Assembly (NCBI GenBank): GCA_021793935.1
Contig: JAJYRV010000010.1
Span: forward strand, 1 to 21,144
DNA length: 21,144 nt
Direction of reading: 5' to 3'
DNA from: Actinomycetes bacterium
Lineage (GTDB): Bacteria > Actinomycetota > Actinomycetes > Actinomycetales > Beutenbergiaceae
A program made the position numbers and the translations under genes. This document shows positions 1 through 6,320 of the stretch, piece after piece (the stretch's first letter is position 1; each line of letters opens with the position of its first letter). The notes below the pieces were generated by a model. It made no database searches, was not told where the DNA came from, and saw nothing but the letters and a program-made list of their open reading frames with translations.

Positions 1-2
1 CC

Positions 3-401
3 CTCAGTGGGGACTGGCAGTACGGACCCGCCCTCTTCGGGGCGGTGCTCGGAATCTTCGGCGGCGGGCTCGGGTTCTCCCTCGCGGTCTCGGGATTCGT
101 CGTCTACCCGGTGCAACCACCGGGAACGAGCCCGTTCTCCACGACCGGAATGGGCGCCTTCGGGTTTACGCTCCTCGTGCAATCCGTTGCCGCGATCGCG
201 ACCTTCGCGCTCGCGATCCCGGCGCTGGTGACGGCGGCACTGGGGATCTTCCTCGCCCCGGGGTGGGGCTACGTCAGCCTCGCCGTCGGGCTCCTCACCG
301 CGATCGCCAGCGTCTGGGCAGGAATCGTGCTGGGCGGGAAATTCCTCGACCAGCGCGGGCCGAACCACCTGCTCGCGATCCGCGGATGGACCGGCCACTG
401 A
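3..401 (+). CDS. C-terminal part of a multi-pass membrane protein, probable ABC-type exporter permease (partial)
   Basis: The reading frame is already open at the left edge, so the start lies outside the window. At least 132 residues are visible. They form four hydrophobic stretches: the segment around LFGAVLGIFGGGLGFSLAV, one around GFTLLVQSVAAIATFALAI, and two more up to WAGIVLGG. After the last helix comes a short polar tail containing KFLDQRGPN. Ending a permease with a helix followed by a G-G-(K/R)-x-L-D-x-R-G-P tail is something I associate with large actinobacterial ABC-2-like transporter permeases. That family call is an inference from a fragment. It converges on rsgA with 30 bases between the stop codons. 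No promoter or ATPase partner is visible. Confidence 0.5.
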   Translation, partial: LSGDWQYGPALFGAVLGIFGGGLGFSLAVSGFVVYPVQPPGTSPFSTTGMGAFGFTLLVQSVAAIATFALAIPALVTAALGIFLAPGWGYVSLAVGLLTAIASVWAGIVLGGKFLDQRGPNHLLAIRGWTGH

Positions 402-431
402 GCGGCCACGGAGCGAAGGTGCGGCTCGGGG

Positions 432-1427
432 CTAATACTCCTCGAGCGCCTCGCGGCTCACCAGCAGCCGGCGCAGGGAATCCAACCGCGCGACCGCGGC
501 CGGGCCCGCCTGCGCCGCCCACTCATCCAGCGCGCAGTACTGGTCCAGGTGCGTACACCCGCGCGGGCACGCGCTCGTCGCGGCGTAGATATCCTCGAAC
601 CCCGCGACGATCTGTTCGGGCTCGATGTGGGCGAGCCCGAAGGAACGCACGCCCGGGGTGTCGATGAGCCAGCCCCCTTCGAAGGGGAGCGCGACGGCGG
701 AGGTCGAGGTGTGCCGCCCGCGGCCGGTGACGACGTTCACCCCGCCCGTCGCGCGCTCGGCCTCGGGGATGAGCTCGTTGACGAGGGTGGATTTGCCTAC
801 CCCGGAAGAACCGACGAGCACCGAGGTCCGCCCCACGAGGTGTTCCCGGAGCGCGGCCAATCCCTGCACGGTGCCGTGGTGCACGGCAGTCGGCACGGAG
901 GGGACGTTGATCTGAGCGTAAAGATCGATGAGGGGCTGGGGATCGGCGAGATCGACCTTGGTCAGGCACAACACCGCGTCCATCCCGGCGTCGAAGGCAG
1001 CCACGAGGAACCGATCGATCATCCGGGTGGAGGGGTCGGGATCGGCGAGGGAGGAAACGATGACGAGCTGGTCCGCCCCCGCGATCATCACCCGCTCGGT
1101 CGGATCGGAATCGTCCGCGGATCGGCGCAGCACCGTTCGGCGCTCGTGGATCCGCACGATCCTCGCGAGGGTGTCGGGCGCGCCGCTGGTATCCCCGACG
1201 ACGTCGACCCGATCACCGACGACGATCGAGGTGTTACGCAGTTCCCGTGCCCGGATGGAGCGCACCCGCACGCCCGTATCGAGCTCGACGTTGTAGCGAC
1301 CCCGGTCGACCGTGGTCACCATCCCGGCTACGGCATCGCTGTGTTTGGGTCGCCGTTTGCTTCGGGGCCGACTGCCGCGGCGGCTCGGTCGGATCCGGAC
1401 GTCTTCTTCTCTCCACTCCCGGCGCAC
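432..1427 (-). CDS. rsgA: Ribosome small subunit-dependent GTPase RsgA
   Basis: RsgA is a cytoplasmic GTPase that binds the 30S subunit late in maturation and checks the decoding centre. The 331-residue product shows the circularly permuted GTPase order that defines the family. An N-terminal OB-like region (about 35-95) comes first, then G4 as TKVD (156-159), the P-loop GSSGVGKS (206-213), and G3 as DTPG (256-259). A C-terminal zinc knuckle uses C287, C291, H293 and C298 in CPRGCTHLDQYC. The basic N-terminal arm (RIRPSRRGSRPRSKRR) is typical of actinobacterial members. I chose the GTG at 1427 because its G is also the last base of the aroA TAG stop (TAGTG), which implies translational coupling; the frame stays open about eight codons further upstream. 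It is second gene of an aroA-rsgA operon. Identification is secure, the start slightly less so. Confidence 0.95.
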   Translation of the reverse strand: MRREWREEDVRIRPSRRGSRPRSKRRPKHSDAVAGMVTTVDRGRYNVELDTGVRVRSIRARELRNTSIVVGDRVDVVGDTSGAPDTLARIVRIHERRTVLRRSADDSDPTERVMIAGADQLVIVSSLADPDPSTRMIDRFLVAAFDAGMDAVLCLTKVDLADPQPLIDLYAQINVPSVPTAVHHGTVQGLAALREHLVGRTSVLVGSSGVGKSTLVNELIPEAERATGGVNVVTGRGRHTSTSAVALPFEGGWLIDTPGVRSFGLAHIEPEQIVAGFEDIYAATSACPRGCTHLDQYCALDEWAAQAGPAAVARLDSLRRLLVSREALEEY

Positions 1428-2716
1428 TAGACACCTATCATCTCGTGCCACATACCGGGAAAGTCAGCGATGGTTTTTGACGTGGTGCCGATGTTGCGGA
1501 TCTGCACCCCTGGGACCGCGAGCCCGATGATCGCCGCGAACGTCGCCATCCGGTGATCGTCGTAGGTCTCCATATCCGCCCCATGCAAACGTGCGGCCCC
1601 GCCGTGGATGCGCAAGCCGTCGGGAAGCTCCTGGGCGTGCCCGCCGAGCCGGGTGATCTCGGTGACGAGCGCAGCGAGCCGGTCGGTCTCGTGGCCGCGG
1701 AGGTGGGCGATACCCGTGAGTTCGGATTCGCCGTCGGCAAGGGTGCACAGGGCCGCGAGGGTGGGGGTGAGTTCCCCTGCCGCGGACAGATCCGCCCGCA
1801 GGGGAGTGATGCGCCCGGGCCCGGTGACGCGGAGCGTGCCCTCGGTCAACGTGACCTCCGCGCCCATCTGAGTAAGGAGATCGCGAAGGAGATCACCGGG
1901 TTGGGAGGTCCGGGCCGGCCAGCCCGGGACCCGCACCGTACCGCCCGTCGCGAGGGCAGCGGCGAGGAAGGGTCCTGCGTTCGAGAGGTCGGGTTCGATC
2001 GCGATGGTCCCCCCACGGATTGGTCCGGGGTGGACCCGCCACTCGTTCGGCCCGGTCTCCACCTCCACCCCACGGGAGCGCAGCGCGTCCACGGTCATGA
2101 CGATGTGCGGTACCGAGGGGCTGCGTTCACCCACGTGCCGCACGAGGAGACCGCGGGTGTAGCGCGGGGCGGCGAGGAGGAGGGAGGAGATGAACTGGGA
2201 GGAGGCGGAGGCATCCACCTCGACCTCGCCACCGGCGAGTTCGCCCTCACCGTGGACGGTCACGGGTAGGTGCGTGGGCGGCTCCTGCCCCGCCGGGGAG
2301 GTGACCTGCACGCCGAGGTCGGTGAGCGCGTTCAGCACCGGGGCCATCGGGCGCTCGCGGGCATGCGGATCGCCGTCGAGGGTGACCGCCCCGCGCGCGA
2401 GTGCCGCGATGGGCGGGACGAAACGCATGACCGTGCCTGCGAGGCCGCAATCGATCTCGGCCGGACCCTCGATCGGGCCCGGCGTGACCGTGACCGTGGT
2501 CCCCTCGACCACGATGTCGGCGCCGAGGGCGCGGAGGGCATCAACCATGAGGTCCGAATCCCGGGACTGCAATGCTCCCGTGAGCGTGGTGGGTTCCTCC
2601 GCCAACGCGGCGAGCACGAGCTCCCGGTTGTTTTGAGACTTCGATCCAGGTACGTGAACGCGAGCGTCGATCGCCGTCGAGGTAGGGGCGGGCCACAAAG
2701 AATCAGGGGAGGTCAT
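1427..2716 (-). CDS. aroA: 3-phosphoshikimate 1-carboxyvinyltransferase (EPSP synthase)
   Basis: This enzyme transfers the enolpyruvyl group of phosphoenolpyruvate to shikimate-3-phosphate, the sixth step of the shikimate pathway. The 429-residue length matches the family. Visible motifs include PGSKSQNNR (23-31, with K26), GLAGTVMRF (91-99) for PEP binding, HARERPM, SASSQF (about 170-175), DLSNAGPF with the catalytic aspartate, LRGHETDR (339-346) and DDHRM (386-390). The first motif usually reads KSQTNR or KSxTNR in actinobacteria; here N29 replaces the Thr. I chose the ATG at 2716, not the longer frame from 2767, because the extra 17 residues lack family character and a TAGGCT hexamer sits 7 bases before this ATG, fitting leaderless initiation. 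It is first gene of the pair with rsgA. Confidence 0.96.
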   Translation of the reverse strand: MTSPDSLWPAPTSTAIDARVHVPGSKSQNNRELVLAALAEEPTTLTGALQSRDSDLMVDALRALGADIVVEGTTVTVTPGPIEGPAEIDCGLAGTVMRFVPPIAALARGAVTLDGDPHARERPMAPVLNALTDLGVQVTSPAGQEPPTHLPVTVHGEGELAGGEVEVDASASSQFISSLLLAAPRYTRGLLVRHVGERSPSVPHIVMTVDALRSRGVEVETGPNEWRVHPGPIRGGTIAIEPDLSNAGPFLAAALATGGTVRVPGWPARTSQPGDLLRDLLTQMGAEVTLTEGTLRVTGPGRITPLRADLSAAGELTPTLAALCTLADGESELTGIAHLRGHETDRLAALVTEITRLGGHAQELPDGLRIHGGAARLHGADMETYDDHRMATFAAIIGLAVPGVQIRNIGTTSKTIADFPGMWHEMIGV

Positions 2717-2723
2717 GGCTCTC

Positions 2724-2729
2724 AGCCTA
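2724..2729 (-). promoter_or_regulatory. Probable -10 element of a leaderless aroA promoter
   Basis: TAGGCT on the minus strand fits the actinobacterial TAnnnT pattern and ends 7 bases before the aroA ATG at 2716, so transcription would begin at or next to the start codon. No good -35 hexamer is visible. The -35 region is instead occupied by an inverted repeat. Confidence 0.5.
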
Positions 2730-2730
2730 C

Positions 2731-2751
2731 CCGGGAGGCACGAGCTCCCGG
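2731..2751. repeat. Perfect inverted repeat in the aroA upstream region
   Basis: CCGGGAG at 2731-2737 and CTCCCGG at 2745-2751 are perfectly complementary around a 7-base centre (GCACGAG). The repeat lies just upstream of the predicted -10 element of aroA. It could be an operator, or a hairpin if transcription reaches it from elsewhere. The function is unknown. Confidence 0.4.
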
Positions 2752-2837
2752 CGGAGCCGGCCGCCACGTGGGACTCACCTAGCCGGGGTTCTGTAAACGC
2801 ACCTACCTCTCACGCGAATAGGAAGGCGGGCTGGGAT

Positions 2838-3069
2838 ATGGACCACAACCAGCAAGAGCAGAACGGAGAAGCAGCGCCGTTGCGGGCGGTGGTGTACGTC
2901 AGAATCAGCGACGACCCCCGAGGGCAGCGAGCAAGTGCGGCGGGTGATCCGGCCCCAGTTCCGTGCGATGCTCAAAAACTTGGACGACGGTCAAGCGCAG
3001 GTGATGGTCGCCTACGACTTGGAGCGGGCGGCACGCGACCTGAGCGACCTGGAGGACTTGATCGACTGA
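2838..3069 (+). pseudogene. Remnant of a serine recombinase/resolvase gene, frameshifted and truncated
   Basis: From the ATG at 2838 (GGAAGG upstream at 2821) the frame begins with a polar leader, then RAVVYVRISDDP. This is the first strand of a serine-recombinase catalytic domain, including the nucleophile serine in VYVRIS. At the run of five C bases (2915-2919) the coding signal moves to the next frame. It continues there as EGSEQVRRVIRPQFRAMLKN, then AQVMVAYDLERAARD and DLEDLID, which matches the later part of the same domain (the DxERxARD region). About 35-40 residues normally found between these two parts are missing, and a TGA at 3067 ends the frame before any DNA-binding region. With four instead of five C bases the two pieces would join in frame. 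I read this as a decayed mobile-element gene with an internal deletion, a frameshift and a missing 3' half. Confidence 0.75.
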
Positions 3070-3169
3070 AAGGCGAGGTCTCTCATCTTTAACCCTGTCC
3101 TTCTATCAGTTCAACTCAGGCTTCTCGTTGCTAACAATCCAATATGATCAACCCCCGGTTCGTCCTGGT

Positions 3170-4192
3170 CTACCTCTCCTGTGCTGTCAGGATCGTCTTC
3201 TCCCCCGGAGCGGCTCCGATCGCCGAAGCCAGGGCATCCGGGTACTGCGTGAGCGGCATGATCCGCGGGCGGGGCGGAACGAGCCTCCCGGTGCCGACGG
3301 CTGTGAAGAGTTCGGTGAGTGCCTGACGATAGCGAGCGCGTCGTGTCGCGACGAGGATCGGCAAGGAACAGATGCGCTCGCCCGGCCGCGCGTAGCGGCG
3401 CAGCGTGGAGGTGGCAAAGCCCGTGGCGGTGCGGCTGCGCCCCTGGCCGGGCGCCCCGCCGAATGCTGTGCGCACGACACGACCACCCGCGCGTACGGCT
3501 CTCCGCAGCGATCGGCTGCCGGTGTGGTCGATGGCCCCGTCGACGCCCCCTGTCGTCGCGTCGAGTATCTGGTCGATCCAGGCGGGGTCGTCGTAGTCAT
3601 ACACCGAGTCCGTGAACTGTTCGGCGTGGGTGCGGGAGCGCGGGGAGGCCGTGCCATAGACGGTGAGCCCTCGGATGGTTGCGAGCTGTGCGGCCCAGGC
3701 CCCGACTGCACCGCCCGCACCTTGGAGGAGGATTGTTTCCGACCCCTTCGCCAGCGCGTCGATGGCGAATCGGGCGGTGACGGCATCCAGCGGGATCGTC
3801 GCTGCGGTCGTGCTGTCGAGGAGGTCGGGCACCGGCACCAGCAGTGAGGGGGCGACGCTGATGAGGCTTGCGTGGGCACCCATCCGGGGCAGGATGCCCG
3901 CAACCCGCTGCCCGAGGTGCAGGCCGGAAGGGTCACCCCGAGGTAGACGTTCAACGACGCCCACGAAGTCGTAGCCGGGAACGAACCCCCGGACGGGCTG
4001 GAGCAGATAGTCACCGCGTACGGCCATCGCGTCGGTCACCCCGACCGAGGCATGAGTAACGCGGACCAGAGCACGGCGGCTGCGCTGCCTCCGCGGCATC
4101 CGCTCTCGGATCGCCGTCGCGTGTGCCCGACCAAACTGCTCCACGCGGATGGCGTGCCGGTCGGGCGGAAAATCGTTTAGGTAACATGTCAT
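3170..4192 (-). CDS. Zinc-independent quinone-oxidoreductase-like MDR family protein
   Basis: The 340-residue product is a medium-chain dehydrogenase/reductase. The N-terminal GroES-like part contains VRVTHASVGVTDAMAVRG and GFVPGYDFVGVV (about 42-80). The Rossmann part has the nucleotide-binding QGAGGAVGAWAAQL (157-170), then a DHTGS-type segment. The cysteine and histidine ligands of zinc alcohol dehydrogenases are absent, which points to the NADPH:quinone reductase branch. The substrate cannot be read from sequence. The ATG at 4192 is chosen because the longer frame runs antisense through the regulator gene; this ATG sits 7 bases after a TACTCT hexamer. It is divergent from a MarR regulator gene with overlapping control DNA, so it is probably that regulator's target, induced by some electrophile or quinone (inference). 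Confidence 0.85.
   Translation of the reverse strand: MTCYLNDFPPDRHAIRVEQFGRAHATAIRERMPRRQRSRRALVRVTHASVGVTDAMAVRGDYLLQPVRGFVPGYDFVGVVERLPRGDPSGLHLGQRVAGILPRMGAHASLISVAPSLLVPVPDLLDSTTAATIPLDAVTARFAIDALAKGSETILLQGAGGAVGAWAAQLATIRGLTVYGTASPRSRTHAEQFTDSVYDYDDPAWIDQILDATTGGVDGAIDHTGSRSLRRAVRAGGRVVRTAFGGAPGQGRSRTATGFATSTLRRYARPGERICSLPILVATRRARYRQALTELFTAVGTGRLVPPRPRIMPLTQYPDALASAIGAAPGEKTILTAQER
4182..4191. promoter_or_regulatory. Predicted MarR operator, site 1 (over the oxidoreductase start codon)
   Basis: TAACATGTCA differs by one base from the perfect palindrome at 4217-4226. It covers the first two bases of the oxidoreductase start codon as read on the minus strand (ATG at 4192-4190). The centres of the two sites are 35 bp apart. 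Confidence 0.6.
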
Positions 4193-4199
4193 GCGGTCA

Positions 4200-4227
4200 A
4201 GAGTAGCGGAGATAGATGACATGTCAC
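4200..4227 (-). promoter_or_regulatory. Predicted leaderless promoter of the oxidoreductase gene
   Basis: Reading the minus strand, GTGACA (4227-4222, five of six matches to TTGACA), a 16-base spacer and TACTCT (4205-4200, TAnnnT) are followed after 7 bases by the ATG at 4192. The -35 hexamer lies inside operator site 2, and site 1 lies over the predicted start of transcription. Confidence 0.5.
4217..4226. promoter_or_regulatory. Predicted MarR operator, site 2 (over the marR start codon)
   Basis: TGACATGTCA is a perfect 10-bp palindrome. It contains the marR ATG (4221-4223) and overlaps the predicted -35 hexamer of the divergent oxidoreductase gene. A regulator bound here could act on both genes. 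Confidence 0.6.
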
Positions 4228-4661
4228 ACGAGTCGGATGCGGCTGCAGCTCTCGCGTTCTCGTTCGAGGTCAAGAGCCTCGTCACCGAGCTGAATGCTGC
4301 GCTCGCCGCGCTGTTCCGCCCGCTCGGGCTGACCTGCGTGCAGGCCGAAGCGCTCATGGCCTTGGATGACCTCGGACCGGTCACCCTCAAACAGCTCGCC
4401 GCGCACCTGGTCGCCGAGTCGGGCCACCCGAGCCGACTCATCTCCCGCCTTGTCGAGAACGGTCTCGTCGTGCGAACCGGCTCCGCGAGCGACGGCCGCG
4501 CTGTCGTGCTCGAACTCACCGAGGAAGGAGCGCGGCTTGCCGCACGGGCCCGCGAAGCGCGAGCGCCGCTGCTCGCCGACTTCGCCCTGCACTACCGAGC
4601 ACAGCTCGACGCCGCGACGACCCTCATCCGCGACCTCCGCCACGACCTCGCTGACCGCTAG
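4221..4661 (+). CDS. MarR family transcriptional regulator
   Basis: The 146-residue product has the size and layout of MarR-type winged-helix dimers. An N-terminal helix is followed by LTCVQAEALMAL (38-48). The helix-turn-helix is TLKQLAAHL through SRLISRLVENGLV (55-83). The wing is VVRTGSASDGRAVVLELTEEG (83-103), which holds the D-x-R wing-tip signature, and a C-terminal dimerisation helix follows. An in-frame ATG ten codons upstream (4191) gives a less typical N-terminus, so I prefer 4221. The gene is divergent from the quinone-oxidoreductase-like gene, and the two palindromes between and over the two start codons suggest autoregulation plus repression of the neighbour. The ligand is unknown. 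Confidence 0.9.
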   Translation: MSHESDAAAALAFSFEVKSLVTELNAALAALFRPLGLTCVQAEALMALDDLGPVTLKQLAAHLVAESGHPSRLISRLVENGLVVRTGSASDGRAVVLELTEEGARLAARAREARAPLLADFALHYRAQLDAATTLIRDLRHDLADR

Positions 4662-4716
4662 ACCGAAATGGCGCGCCCGCGCACATTCGCAGATGAGTGC
4701 GTTTAGGGCGCCGCGG

Positions 4717-5199
4717 CTAGTCCGTCGCCGCGTCTGCTTTCACCTGGGCGATCTCGGCCCGCTGATCCTGCCAATTGTGGTAGCGCCACCCGAGCGAGGG
4801 CGCGCCCTTGCGGTCGGCGGCCGCGAAGGTCAACCCCGCGATCGCGGCGGCTTTACCGAGGAACGCCGATAGGTTCGTGGCGCGCTGCTCCTTACTACGC
4901 AGCGGGTGCGCAACGACCGCCGCCGGGGCGGACGCGAGCGCGAGCACCGTGGCAGAGGTGCGTGGGGCTTTGCCGAGCGCAAACAGCAGCCCCGCACCGA
5001 GGCTCACCCCGGCATGCACACGTACCAGCGTGCGCAAGTTCGTGGGGATCGCGGGCACGGCCTCCCCAGCCTTGTCGATCGCTCCTTCAAGCGGCTGCAA
5101 CTTTTGGGCGTGCTCATCGGGGTGGCGCAGCGCATCCACCGCATCGACGATGAACACAGACGCGAGCAGGGGGCGGGCGAGCACACGAATAAACTTCAT
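4717..5199 (-). CDS. DoxX family membrane protein
   Basis: The 160-residue product begins [20 protein letters not shown], the usual opening of DoxX-family proteins: a short amphipathic start, then a first helix with a polar residue. DALRHP follows. Three further hydrophobic stretches appear: [35 protein letters not shown] and [17 protein letters not shown] charged cytoplasmic tail ends at the stop. In mycobacteria a DoxX protein works with superoxide dismutase and a thiol exporter in a membrane redox complex; that role is family knowledge, not shown here. I chose the ATG at 5199 because the 16 extra residues of the longer frame do not look like DoxX sequence. It is divergent from the redox-stress regulator sigR and convergent with marR. 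Confidence 0.85.
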   Translation of the reverse strand: MKFIRVLARPLLASVFIVDAVDALRHPDEHAQKLQPLEGAIDKAGEAVPAIPTNLRTLVRVHAGVSLGAGLLFALGKAPRTSATVLALASAPAAVVAHPLRSKEQRATNLSAFLGKAAAIAGLTFAAADRKGAPSLGWRYHNWQDQRAEIAQVKADAATD

Positions 5200-5257
5200 A
5201 CCCCCATTGCTATCGCAGGATGGGCCGATACGCCACCTCTTTCGCAATATCGGTTCC

Positions 5258-5284
5258 GGAATAAACCTGCCCCCCGTTCTCGTT
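5258..5284 (+). promoter_or_regulatory. Predicted SigR-type (autoregulated) promoter upstream of sigR
   Basis: GGAAT at 5258-5262, a 19-base spacer and GTT at 5282-5284 match the GGAAT-N18/19-GTT pattern of SigR/SigH-dependent promoters. Transcription would start about 7-10 bases later, around 5291-5294. An in-frame GTG at 5294 falls at that point. Autoregulation of sigR through such a promoter is established in streptomycetes and mycobacteria. Confidence 0.65.
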
Positions 5285-5342
5285 ATCGCTCATGTGAGTA
5301 GCAAAATTTTGGAACGCCCGAAAGCGCATGCCTGGGTGCCCC

Positions 5343-5372
5343 GCGACACGCGTGGGGAATTCCCGGTAGGCT
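5343..5372 (+). promoter_or_regulatory. Predicted housekeeping promoter for the short sigR product
   Basis: GCGACA (5343-5348), an 18-base spacer and TAGGCT (5367-5372) form a plausible vegetative promoter. The hexamer ends 8 bases before the ATG at 5381, so the transcript would be leaderless or nearly so. Confidence 0.4.
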
Positions 5373-5380
5373 CATACGGG

Positions 5381-6034
5381 ATGGATACCTCACCCAAAAA
5401 CCCGGATTCGTCGGCGCCGGAGCGCGGCGATTCTTCCGCCGCGCCCATCGCCGTGGAAGAAGAGACGGTTGAACAGCGTGACGAGCGCTTCACCCGGGAC
5501 GCGATGCCATTCTTGGATCAACTCTACGGCGCGGCGCTGCGGATGACCCGCAACCCCACCGACGCCGAGGATCTCGTCCAGGAAACCTTCACGAAGGCCT
5601 ACGCGGCCTTCCATCAGTACAAGCCCGGCACCAACCTCAAAGCCTGGCTGTACAGGATCCTCACCAACACCTTCATCAACAACTACCGCAAGAAGCAGCG
5701 AGAACCGTTGCAATCCGATAGCGGTGAAGTGGAGGATTGGCAGATTCACCGGGCCGCCTCACACACCTCGAGGGGCCTGCGTTCGGCCGAGACCGAAGCG
5801 CTGGAATTGCTGGGTGATTCGGTGGTCAAGGAAGCGCTCGCGGAACTGCCGGAGGATTTCCGGCTCGCGGTGTACCTGGCGGACGTCGAAGGATTCGCGT
5901 ACAAGGAAATCGCCGAAATCATGAACACCCCCATTGGCACGGTGATGTCACGGCTTCACCGCGGGCGGCGCCAGCTTCGGGAGCTTCTTACCGACCACGC
6001 TCGAGAATTGGGAATGAAAGTGACGTCGAAATGA
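5381..6034 (+). CDS. sigR: RNA polymerase ECF sigma factor SigR/SigH (oxidative and thiol stress)
   Basis: The 217-residue product directs RNA polymerase to thiol-stress genes such as thioredoxin systems. Region 2 spans about 42-105, with [19 protein letters not shown] and [20 protein letters not shown]. Region 4 spans about 149-203, with [20 protein letters not shown] and [16 protein letters not shown] long polar N-terminus (1-38) precedes region 2. The ATG at 5381 gives the usual length, but the frame stays open upstream. A GTG at 5294 lies at the predicted start of the SigR-type promoter and would add 29 residues, resembling the longer unstable isoform known in Streptomyces. The stop overlaps the start of rsrA by 4 bases (ATGA), so the sigma factor and its anti-sigma factor are translationally coupled. 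Confidence 0.95.
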   Translation: MDTSPKNPDSSAPERGDSSAAPIAVEEETVEQRDERFTRDAMPFLDQLYGAALRMTRNPTDAEDLVQETFTKAYAAFHQYKPGTNLKAWLYRILTNTFINNYRKKQREPLQSDSGEVEDWQIHRAASHTSRGLRSAETEALELLGDSVVKEALAELPEDFRLAVYLADVEGFAYKEIAEIMNTPIGTVMSRLHRGRRQLRELLTDHARELGMKVTSK

Positions 6035-6303
6035 GCGAACACACCGATACTCCCGGCCAGTGCGAGGAGGCGCTGGCCCATCTGCAGGAATACATCGACT
6101 GCGAGATGTCCGAAGTGGACACCGTGCGGTTGGAGGAACACATCAACGGCTGTGACACCTGCCAAGCCGAAGTCGGCCTCGAGCAGCGTCTGCGCGCCCT
6201 GCTGCGCCGCTCCTGCATGGAAGAAGCGCCCCTTCACCTGCGTGAGCGGGTGCACAAGCAGATCACGATCATCAGCCAGCGCGTAGTTATCGAACGCCGG
6301 TGA
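6031..6303 (+). CDS. rsrA: Zinc-binding redox-sensing anti-sigma factor RsrA
   Basis: The 90-residue product is a ZAS-family anti-sigma factor. It holds SigR inactive while reduced and zinc-bound, and releases it when thiols form a disulfide. The zinc signature is HINGCDTC, giving H37, C41 and C44, and an upstream cysteine falls at C11. These four positions are the zinc ligands numbered identically in Streptomyces RsrA. Two further cysteines, C24 and C62, are present. The C-terminal helix ([16 protein letters not shown]) is amphipathic and would contact the sigma factor. The gene overlaps sigR by 4 bases and converges with the M23 peptidase gene across only 17 bases. Confidence 0.95.
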   Translation: MSEHTDTPGQCEEALAHLQEYIDCEMSEVDTVRLEEHINGCDTCQAEVGLEQRLRALLRRSCMEEAPLHLRERVHKQITIISQRVVIERR

Positions 6304-6320
6304 TCGGCTAACGCTGAGCC

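Noticed and set aside
549..1430. 293-codon plus-strand frame opposite rsgA
   Set aside because: rsgA on the other strand has all GTPase and zinc motifs; the antisense frame has none.
4193..4519. N-terminal extension of the first oxidoreductase to 4519
   Set aside because: The added 109 codons run antisense through marR and lack family similarity; the ATG at 4192 fits the MDR N-terminus.
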